This document shows, piece by piece, positions 1 through 5,099 of a DNA stretch of 5,099 nt. Both the position numbers and the translations under genes were made by a program. Within the stretch, counting starts at the first letter, position 1. Each line of letters starts with the position of its first letter. Below the pieces are notes generated by a model. It was not told the origin of the DNA and did not search any database. It saw nothing but the letters and a program-made list of their open reading frames with translations. This stretch comes from Bacteroidota bacterium (GTDB lineage Bacteria; Bacteroidota; Bacteroidia; JAADEI01). The stretch covers positions 1 to 5,099 of the forward strand of contig WFXT01000144.1 of assembly GCA_015490475.1 (NCBI GenBank), read 5' to 3'.

Positions 1-576
1 ATTTTTTACGAGATATTAAAAGAATTTGGATTCAACCTTAATCAAGTTGATACATTAATTGAAATGCTACAGGGCGGAGAACCCAAGATAGGCTCAACGC
101 TGGAGAGTGAACGCTTCAAATTAGTGATAGATAGAACACACTTAATAATCATTGAAAAGCAAGAGAGTGTTGAACCGTCCATTGTTCCCATTCATAAGAT
201 ACCGAGTACTATTGAGTTACCTGAAGGCAAATACATTTTTGAATTACTTCCTGCCAGTGAAGTAAAAATAACACCTGACCGATATACTGCTTATCTGGAT
301 GCAGACAAATTAGAGTCGCCTATCATTCTGAGATTCTGGAGAGACGGCGATTACTTTTATCCCTTTGGATTGCGTAAAAAAAAGAAGGTAAAAAAATTTC
401 TGACTGACGAAAAAGTGCCCACCCACATCAAAAAAAAGACCCGTGTCCTGCAGGCTGGAGACTACATAGTGTGGGTCATACCTTATAGAATAGATGACAG
501 GTTTAAAGTTACAGAACGAACAAAACAAGTTTTAAAAATAACTTTCAAACCACGTCAAGGTAAATCCAATTTATAA
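1..576 (+). CDS. tilS: tRNA(Ile)-lysidine synthetase TilS, C-terminal part (5' end outside window)
   Basis: TilS is a cytoplasmic ATP-dependent enzyme that attaches lysine to C34 of the CAU-anticodon tRNA-Ile, so that it reads AUA and is charged with isoleucine. The frame is open from base 1 and gives 191 visible residues before TAA. Family members are usually about 430-450 residues, so the N-terminal PP-loop ATPase domain (SGGxDS motif) lies off the left edge. The ATG at 64 is internal, because the codons before it already match the family. The visible part has the middle-domain pattern GEPKIGS...FKLVIDR (about residues 26-45) and the TilS C-terminal domain: WRDGDYFYPFGL (113-124), a lysine-rich KKKKVKKFLTDEKVP stretch, then IVWVIPYRIDDRFKV and TERTKQVL. 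The usual Gly before the arginine (VGxRID) is Pro here. The last 22 bases overlap the 3' end of the convergent DUF4249 gene. Identification is firm; the activity is taken from the family. Confidence 0.95.
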   Translation: MFYEILKEFGFNLNQVDTLIEMLQGGEPKIGSTLESERFKLVIDRTHLIIIEKQESVEPSIVPIHKIPSTIELPEGKYIFELLPASEVKITPDRYTAYLDADKLESPIILRFWRDGDYFYPFGLRKKKKVKKFLTDEKVPTHIKKKTRVLQAGDYIVWVIPYRIDDRFKVTERTKQVLKITFKPRQGKSNL

Positions 577-1475
577 TACTGGCAATTAAGAGCAAAAAAG
601 TGCCCAATAGATGTATTAGAAGACAAGTTTCCTGTCGGCAATGTAGGATAATCAAATGGGTTGTCCAGAGCATCATCAGCATTATCCAGTTCCTTAAGAT
701 ATTCGTAGTCTTCTTCATTCATCCTGCACCATGCAATCTCTATCCTATCCTCAGAATAAAACAGTTCTGGGGCAGTTTCGTGAGCCCTATCAGCACACGT
801 TCCGGGAGTAATTTTCCATATCCAGTTTTTTCCATCAATAGTTCTATCAGACCAATACCTGCCCATGCAAAATGGTACATTCCAGTACTTAGTATAGTAA
901 ATTCCATAGTCTTTAACATAAGGAGGGTCTTTGAAGAAAGCAAGAATGTAGTATCTACCTTGTTTGGGAACAGGAATGAGGCTATCAAGTGGATACGGTC
1001 TGTCAGGAATTTTAACCGATGTTTGATAAATTCTATTGTTTGCATAGATAACAAACTTCCATGTCTCACCTGCCTGCCCCGTTATAATTCTATTTTTAGG
1101 CACAGAATAGAAATACAGTGGGGTCTCAATACCTGTAAAGTGTATTGCAAGCATTGAATTGAACAGTGTCCATAATAAGCCAGTCAAGGAATCCTTATTG
1201 TATTCAACAAGAACAATTGTATCAATGTTTTCACGGATGGCTATTACTTTGGCATTATGAACGAATCTGATATCTTCTGGCTTTACAGTATCAAAGGCGG
1301 GCACGGGAAGGGAAATAGTAACTACAGGAGGCTTGCCTGTTGCTATATTACCTTCAATAATTATGGGCTCACTATCAGGGTAAACAGGTTCAATATTAAA
1401 TTCTTTCTTGCATGCCACCAAACCCATAACCAATGTAATCATGCTTACACGCCAAAATGTTTGTAATAACATCAT
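555..1475 (-). CDS. DUF4249 family outer-membrane lipoprotein
   Basis: This 306-residue protein belongs to the Bacteroidota family DUF4249, which is often encoded next to TonB-dependent receptors and has no settled function. The N-terminus is a lipoprotein signal peptide: Arg9, hydrophobic residues 12-20, and the lipobox LVAC with lipidated Cys22. KKE follows the Cys, so surface export is possible but the export signal is not textbook. Family marks are EPIIIEGNI (about 36-44), GETWKFVIYANNRIYQTSVKIP with PLDSL (136-166), FKDPPYVKDYGIYY (181-194), and a C-terminal DYEYLKEL...NPFDYP segment (257-277). The mature part has four further cysteines (203, 227, 250, 298), which could form disulfides outside the cell. 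The ATG at 1475 overlaps the receptor stop as ATGA. Met2 is an equally possible start, while Met12 would leave no basic n-region. The neighbourhood suggests it is the accessory or lid partner of the receptor, by analogy with SusD; that role is inference. Confidence 0.88.
   Translation of the reverse strand: MMLLQTFWRVSMITLVMGLVACKKEFNIEPVYPDSEPIIIEGNIATGKPPVVTISLPVPAFDTVKPEDIRFVHNAKVIAIRENIDTIVLVEYNKDSLTGLLWTLFNSMLAIHFTGIETPLYFYSVPKNRIITGQAGETWKFVIYANNRIYQTSVKIPDRPYPLDSLIPVPKQGRYYILAFFKDPPYVKDYGIYYTKYWNVPFCMGRYWSDRTIDGKNWIWKITPGTCADRAHETAPELFYSEDRIEIAWCRMNEEDYEYLKELDNADDALDNPFDYPTLPTGNLSSNTSIGHFFALNCQYYKLDLP
1472..1475 (-). promoter_or_regulatory. ATGA stop-start overlap coupling receptor and DUF4249 translation
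   Basis: Read on the - strand, the last codons of the receptor are ATG AAA TGA, and the ATG of the lipoprotein gene lies inside them as ATGA. A second ATG follows immediately. No Shine-Dalgarno sequence is seen upstream, so re-initiation by the terminating ribosome is the simplest way to start the second gene. The overlap itself is seen directly; the coupling is inferred. Confidence 0.6.
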
Positions 1476-3793
1476 TTCATGTTCAATTTTATTGATATTG
1501 CAGGCATAATGGGGAATAATGTATAGGCTTCTGTTCGCAGATAGCGTCCAGTAACGATGAATCTGCCCTTTTCATCAATAACCAATTGATGGATGTTTTT
1601 TCTGTTGTAAGCATTGTAAAGGGTAAAGACTACTTCAAGGTCTGTCCTATGACCCAATGATTTGAGCCACGAGACAGAGACATCAAGCCTATGATAAGTG
1701 GGCATTCTATAATTATTTCGCCAGAAGAAGGCAGTTTTCAATTTAGCACTACTTATAAACCAATATGATGGGACAGTAAGGAGTCTTCCTGAAGCAACGA
1801 CGAATTTTAATGATACTGTCCATTTCCCAGAGGGTTTATTCTGAACCACATAAGAGGCGAAGAGGTTTGCTACATGGGGACGGTCCTCATCAGCAAGGAA
1901 TGGAAGTCCCTGATTCAACTGACTGAAGTATCGTAACGAACGCGAAAAGGTATAATTGGCATTGATGCTTATTTTATCTGTTTCATAAATAGCATAGATG
2001 ACTATTCCATATGCTTTACCAATCCCTGTGGTTAATTCTGTTTCAGGCAAGACACCGGGCGAAGGCACATAGTCTTGCTTAAATTCATACAAATTCCATA
2101 AGTAGCGATAAAAGAGGTCTATTCCCAAAGAAAACTTATTACCAAATATTTTAAGTCCCGGAGCAAAGTCGTATAAATATGAAGGTTTTACATTTGCTGT
2201 TGCAGGAAGCCAGAAATCCCATGGTGTAGTAACTAATCCTTGAGACAACTTATGAATGGGTTGCCATGCTATGCCTGTGCCCAGAACAAACTGAAAGGGA
2301 GTGTCTGTATATGTAATGCGAAGTCTTGGAACAACAGCAAAATAGTCTGCTACAACTTCATTACTTCTGAAAACAAACGTGTCGGAACGTGGTCTGCTAT
2401 ATGGACCTATCTGTGCAAAATAGTTAGCTCTGAGCCCTACATTTATAGAGAATCTTTTCACATCAAATGTGTGACTGAAGAAGGCTGCTTTATACCATGC
2501 ATGATATAGTTGTGATTTGTTTTCAAATGACAGAGTATCGGGCAAAACGGGTTGATAAAATTTAAGTTCTTCCGTGAGCGGTCTGATCCACAACCGCTCT
2601 ATTTGAAATCCTAATTCTGAAGACTTGTGTTTATATAAGGTATTTATACCCGCTGAGTAATGAAAGGTTCCAGTGGCAATAGAAAGGAAACGTCCATCCT
2701 CGTATATCTTGCGATAAAACACACGTGACGAATTATTATAGAAGAAAATTGTGCTTTTAATTACCTTATTCTCATCCAGTTTATGCCTCACAGAGAGGGC
2801 ACTGGCAATTCCCGGATTTACGACACCACCGACAGTAGAATCATTACGTATACTTTGATAGTACCAGTCCGAAGCAGTAAGAACCCACCATCTAATAAGA
2901 GTCTTGTCCTTTTGTCTAAAGCCCAGTTGAACAAAAGCATCTGCAAAGTCAGCAGTGAGCGGGGTTTTGTGAAGTGCTTTAATCAGTCTCCCAAGGTAGC
3001 TATATCTTATTGCAGAAGTAAAATTCAAGAGATTTCGCCTTAGTGGAACAGAGAGAAATAATCCAGTGGTTGCTGTTCCTGTCCAGAAAGATATTTTTCT
3101 ACGTGCCCATTGTCCTGGATGTAACGAAAATTCCGCTATTGCACCCAGTCTGCCACCATACCTAGCAGGGAATGCCCCCGGATAAAAAGCTACTTCTTTT
3201 ACTATTTCAGGATGTAGCATAGAAAACATACCAAAAACCCTTCCGGGAAAATACAGAGGGACACAGTCAAGCAGAATTAAAGAATGTTCAGGTGCTGTTC
3301 CACGCACAGCAAGACCTTCCTGCGACTCAGAAATCGTGGTTACACCACCAATGCTTTTCAACTGAGTAATAGGTTCTCTTATACCAAGTAATGCCGGTCG
3401 CCTTGACAATTCTTGCATTGAAATTTTAGTAATCCCCCCTGGTTCCACCGAAATAGTTCGTTTGTGGACAATAGTAACAGGCTTCAGGTTAACCTGTGGA
3501 TTTATTCTTACTTCTACAATAGTGTCGCTTTTCAATACAGGTATTCTTATGTCTGTTGCAGAACCAAAGTATGAAATTTCAATAACCAAATGTTTATTAT
3601 TCTGCGGACATACTCTAAATTTCCCATCAACATCGGTTTGTAAGACAAGCGAGTCGGGATACACTTTTACTATAGCACCTATTGCTGGTTCACCGCTGCT
3701 ATCATAGACCTTCCCTGTTATGCATGGTTGTGCCAGTGCGACGCTCACCACCACTACACTACTCCATAATTTCAAGAAACCTTTGAATGTCAT
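1472..3793 (-). CDS. TonB-dependent outer-membrane receptor with N-terminal carboxypeptidase-regulatory-like domain
   Basis: This 773-residue protein is complete for this class. It should import an unidentified ligand across the outer membrane using TonB-ExbBD energy. In order: a signal peptide (Lys4, Lys8, hydrophobic 9-21, likely cut after ALA21); a carboxypeptidase-D regulatory-like domain, about 24-98, with ITGKVYDSSGEPAIGAIVKV and a TDVDGKF turn; a linker with VNLKPVTIVHKR; the plug domain, about 115-225, with ITQLKSIGGV, LAVRGTAPEHSLILLD, and FYPGAFPARYGGRLGAI; then a long beta-barrel. Near the C-terminus come MPTYHRLDVSVSW (697-709), LYNAYNRKN (725-733) and LFPIMPAISIKL. No TonB box can be picked out with certainty. 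Oddities are Cys177 where the plug usually has LDG, a Cys24/Cys62 pair in the N-terminal domain, and a C-terminus (LNMK) without the usual final aromatic residue. The start at 3793 lies 35 bases inside ktrA and is needed to keep the signal peptide. The gene is followed directly by its DUF4249 partner. Confidence 0.92.
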   Translation of the reverse strand: MTFKGFLKLWSSVVVVSVALAQPCITGKVYDSSGEPAIGAIVKVYPDSLVLQTDVDGKFRVCPQNNKHLVIEISYFGSATDIRIPVLKSDTIVEVRINPQVNLKPVTIVHKRTISVEPGGITKISMQELSRRPALLGIREPITQLKSIGGVTTISESQEGLAVRGTAPEHSLILLDCVPLYFPGRVFGMFSMLHPEIVKEVAFYPGAFPARYGGRLGAIAEFSLHPGQWARRKISFWTGTATTGLFLSVPLRRNLLNFTSAIRYSYLGRLIKALHKTPLTADFADAFVQLGFRQKDKTLIRWWVLTASDWYYQSIRNDSTVGGVVNPGIASALSVRHKLDENKVIKSTIFFYNNSSRVFYRKIYEDGRFLSIATGTFHYSAGINTLYKHKSSELGFQIERLWIRPLTEELKFYQPVLPDTLSFENKSQLYHAWYKAAFFSHTFDVKRFSINVGLRANYFAQIGPYSRPRSDTFVFRSNEVVADYFAVVPRLRITYTDTPFQFVLGTGIAWQPIHKLSQGLVTTPWDFWLPATANVKPSYLYDFAPGLKIFGNKFSLGIDLFYRYLWNLYEFKQDYVPSPGVLPETELTTGIGKAYGIVIYAIYETDKISINANYTFSRSLRYFSQLNQGLPFLADEDRPHVANLFASYVVQNKPSGKWTVSLKFVVASGRLLTVPSYWFISSAKLKTAFFWRNNYRMPTYHRLDVSVSWLKSLGHRTDLEVVFTLYNAYNRKNIHQLVIDEKGRFIVTGRYLRTEAYTLFPIMPAISIKLNMK

Positions 3794-4430
3794 CCTTGTG
3801 CCCCATAATTATTAACAAATCACCTTCCCTGAATTTAAAATTAGGGCTAAGACAACCAACTACTACGTATTCTCCTTTGTCACCTTTTCTCTTAACAGTT
3901 ATAGGCGTAATGTTGTATTTGCCAATAAAGTTAATATCCTTAACATATCTATCTACTATTCCTGTTGGTGCTTCTATTTCAACAATTTCATAGCCCCCTG
4001 GAAGCGGTATATAAGCCTTAAAGGTTGGATGCAACAATTTTTCTGCAAGTGCCTTTCCTGCGTCCTCTTCCGGTGAAACTATTTCATGAACACCCAGTTT
4101 TTCCAGTATCATCCTCTGCGTCTGATTAAAAGCCCTTGCTATCAGTCTCTTCACTTTCATGTTGAGTAAATGCACCGTGGCAAGAATCAAGTCCTCAAAA
4201 GTCTTACCTATTGCCACCACAACACCATCCATCTGCTCCAATTCTAATGATCGCAGAGCTTTCTCTTCCGTAGCATCGGCAACCACAGCGGACGCCACCA
4301 GGTCCTTTATGTCCTCAATACGCTCCTCATTCTTATCAATGGCAAGCACTTCAGCGCCCTCCTCCGCTAACTTAACAGCCACTGCCCTGCCAAAACTCCC
4401 AAGCCCTATCACAGCATACCTTAACCGCAT
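3759..4430 (-). CDS. ktrA: KtrA/TrkA-type potassium-uptake regulatory subunit (RCK domains)
   Basis: This is a cytoplasmic gating subunit of a Ktr/Trk potassium channel. Family members form an octameric ring that binds adenine nucleotides and opens or closes the membrane subunit KtrB/TrkH. The 223 residues match the usual length of about 220. The RCK_N Rossmann domain spans about 1-130: the GLGSFG dinucleotide motif at 9-14, acidic Asp32 ending strand 2 (VLAIDKNEERI), VADATEE at 50-56, and VVAIG at 71-75. RCK_C spans about 135-223, with PLPGGYEIVEIEAP and the ending REGDLLIIMGHKDDIQRF, which closely resembles the end of Bacillus subtilis KtrA as I recall it. The ATG at 4430 starts right at the first beta strand (MRLRYAVIGLG). 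The gene directly upstream is not a KtrB channel, so the partner must be elsewhere. Its 3' end overlaps the receptor gene by 35 bases in another frame, implying a shared transcript. Confidence 0.92.
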   Translation of the reverse strand: MRLRYAVIGLGSFGRAVAVKLAEEGAEVLAIDKNEERIEDIKDLVASAVVADATEEKALRSLELEQMDGVVVAIGKTFEDLILATVHLLNMKVKRLIARAFNQTQRMILEKLGVHEIVSPEEDAGKALAEKLLHPTFKAYIPLPGGYEIVEIEAPTGIVDRYVKDINFIGKYNITPITVKRKGDKGEYVVVGCLSPNFKFREGDLLIIMGHKDDIQRFLEIME

Positions 4431-4437
4431 GATATTT

Positions 4438-4445
4438 CAAAGTTA
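4438..4445 (-). promoter_or_regulatory. Possible Bacteroidota -7 element upstream of ktrA
   Basis: The - strand reads TAACTTTG, a full match to the Bacteroidota -7 consensus TAnnTTTG, ending 7 bases before the ktrA ATG. I find no TTTG or TTG at the expected distance of about 19-21 bases upstream, so only half of the promoter is supported. If it is used, transcription would begin at or next to the start codon, giving a leaderless or nearly leaderless mRNA for ktrA, the receptor and DUF4249. Confidence 0.25.
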
Positions 4446-4452
4446 AAGCATT

Positions 4453-4468
4453 TGAGAACATACTCTCA
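4453..4468. repeat. Short inverted repeat between the small ORF and ktrA
   Basis: TGAGA, six bases, then TCTCA form a perfect 5-bp inverted repeat centred in the 54-base gap. It lies just upstream of the possible -7 element. It is AT/GC mixed with no T-run after it on either strand, so it is a poor intrinsic terminator. It could be an operator half-site pair, a weak RNA hairpin, or chance. Confidence 0.25.
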
Positions 4469-4484
4469 GCCAGATAACAAAAAT

Positions 4485-4898
4485 TTACCTGAATATAGGA
4501 AACTTACAGCTATCCCATAAGGTATGTTTGTTAAGTTGCCTAATAATTTTGTTTATTTTCCTTGAATTTTTGTTATCAAATGATATATACGTGGTATCAG
4601 AGCCAAAAAACAATTTCCCATGATACCGAAAACCATCAATAATGTTTCTTTTGCTTTTTGAATAATAGCTACCGTGTTTGTTCACAAACCTTCTTATTCT
4701 TTTAGCTATCAATTTCCAATGCTTTGGTTTTATCCTTATGGAATCACAAATCCCGTCATAATCTTTAATAACTCCTTCACCATCAACAACTTCAAGGTCT
4801 GCCCAATATAAATCAGCAGGAAGTGCTACACTTATGACAATTCCTATAGACCGAGTACCACTTTCTGTGGAATCTAATTTTTCACGTATTAAAAGCAC
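4485..4898 (-). CDS. Unrecognised small basic protein
   Basis: I do not recognise this 137-residue protein. The only start I can place is a GTG at 4898. An in-frame TGA lies four codons upstream of it (4910-4908) and there is no later Met codon. There is no Shine-Dalgarno site. The N-terminal third contains a hydrophobic stretch IGIVISVALPA (18-28) and an acidic patch (DLEVVDGEGVIKDYDG). The C-terminal part is strongly basic, with KPKHWKLIAKRIRRF (58-71), KSKRNIIDGFRYHGKLFFG (81-99) and SRKINKIIRQLNKH (112-125). No signal peptide, lipobox or enzymatic motif is evident. The regular mix of aromatic and charged residues looks protein-like rather than random, but the weak start and disordered frames upstream leave open that it is the remnant of a longer gene. 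It precedes ktrA by 54 bases on the same strand and may share its transcript. Confidence 0.5.
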   Translation of the reverse strand: MLLIREKLDSTESGTRSIGIVISVALPADLYWADLEVVDGEGVIKDYDGICDSIRIKPKHWKLIAKRIRRFVNKHGSYYSKSKRNIIDGFRYHGKLFFGSDTTYISFDNKNSRKINKIIRQLNKHTLWDSCKFPIFR

Positions 4899-4990
4899 AT
4901 GACGACATCAATAATAAGATCGACAAACCCATTAGGCGCATAGTCACTACCATACGATCTTAAATTTTGTCTAACTACTACAAACTTGTT

Positions 4991-5022
4991 CTTTTATAAT
5001 GTTAAAATTACTAACGCCCAAA
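4991..5022 (-). promoter_or_regulatory. Weak candidate promoter upstream of the small ORF
   Basis: On the - strand, TTTG (5022-5019) is followed after 20 bases by TATAAAAG (4998-4991). The first box and the spacing suit the Bacteroidota pattern of TTTG, about 19 bases, then TAnnTTTG. The second box keeps only TA and the final G and looks more like a sigma-70 -10 box. It would leave a leader of roughly 85 bases before the GTG at 4898. It sits in the only intergenic space of any size in the window (4899-5040), where I see nothing else clear. Confidence 0.25.
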
Positions 5023-5040
5023 GAGATGTAGGGCTTAATT

Positions 5041-5097
5041 TTATCTGAACCTCCACAGAAAAGGTACATATCCTTCTCCAAATCCAGAAGGAGCACA
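5041..5097 (-). CDS. Possible 3' end of a further - strand gene (cut by window edge)
   Basis: One - strand frame enters from the right edge and ends at TAA 5043-5041, giving 18 residues that finish GFGEGYVPFLWRFR. Its codons (GGA, GAA, TAT, CCT, TTT) have the AT-rich third positions seen in the sure genes here. A second - strand frame is also open from the edge for 42 residues and ends with TAG at 4973-4971, so the choice is uncertain. No product can be named. It is listed only because a gene end here would explain the spacer and possible promoter to its left. Confidence 0.2.
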   Translation of the reverse strand, partial: CAPSGFGEGYVPFLWRFR

Positions 5098-5099
5098 AC

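Noticed and set aside
522..533. AAAAC-AA-GTTTT palindrome near the end of tilS, considered as a terminator
   Set aside because: It is pure AT except one pair, lies inside the coding region and has no usable loop.
581..604. GGCA...TGCC pairing with an A-run, considered as a bidirectional terminator between tilS and DUF4249
   Set aside because: The stem is only 4 bp with a 16-base loop, and it lies inside the DUF4249 coding sequence.
740..1069. A 109-codon - strand frame inside the DUF4249 gene
   Set aside because: It lies wholly within the real gene in another frame and has no family signal.
600..1157. A 185-codon open frame on the + strand opposite the DUF4249 gene
   Set aside because: It is antisense to a gene with a clear lipobox and family motifs; its own protein has no recognisable features and a composition typical of a shadow frame.
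2240..3043. Two + strand frames (2240-2509 and 2783-3043) opposite the receptor gene
   Set aside because: Both are antisense to well-supported barrel sequence and show no motifs.
4159..4446. A 95-codon + strand frame opposite ktrA
   Set aside because: It is Ser/Thr/Ala-rich low-complexity sequence, as expected antisense to a Glu/Leu/Ala-rich Rossmann protein.
4898..4900. ATG at 4900-4898 as an alternative start for the small - strand protein
   Set aside because: It is in another frame and meets TAA after three codons.
5016..5040. GCCC...GGGC hairpin followed by TTAATT on the + strand, considered as a terminator
   Set aside because: The stem is only 4 bp with an 11-base loop and a broken T tract; no + strand gene precedes it.

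Overview
The window looks like chromosome from a member of the Bacteroidota. It carries the end of a tilS gene with the motifs usual in that phylum. It also carries a TonB-dependent receptor with an N-terminal carboxypeptidase-like domain, paired with a DUF4249 surface-type lipoprotein, an arrangement largely confined to this phylum. No gene start has a convincing Shine-Dalgarno sequence, as is usual there. Base composition is AT-rich (roughly 40% GC by eye) and the genes are tightly packed. I cannot name the genus.

Layout: on the + strand, positions 1-576 hold the C-terminal part of tilS (tRNA-Ile lysidine synthetase), whose 5' part lies outside the window. All other genes are on the - strand and are read from right to left. 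They are an unrecognised small basic protein (4898-4485), a KtrA/TrkA-type potassium-channel regulator (4430-3759), a TonB-dependent outer-membrane receptor (3793-1472) and a DUF4249 lipoprotein (1475-555). ktrA and the receptor gene overlap by 35 bases, the receptor and DUF4249 genes overlap by 4 bases (ATGA), and DUF4249 and tilS overlap tail to tail by 22 bases. The right edge (4899-5099) holds no convincing complete gene. It has a possible 3' end of another - strand gene, a 142-base spacer and a weak promoter candidate.

How the genes may work together: the receptor and DUF4249 lipoprotein very probably form one outer-membrane uptake unit whose substrate cannot be read from the sequence. 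Its translation is physically coupled to ktrA, a cytoplasmic K+ gating subunit, while the usual channel partner (ktrB/trkH) is not in the window. That coupling is the main oddity. I see no mobile element, CRISPR array, RNA gene or phage signature, and no clear undescribed system. The best leads are the ktrA-receptor fusion of transcripts, the Gly-to-Cys change in the receptor plug, and the unrecognised small protein with odd reading frames upstream.
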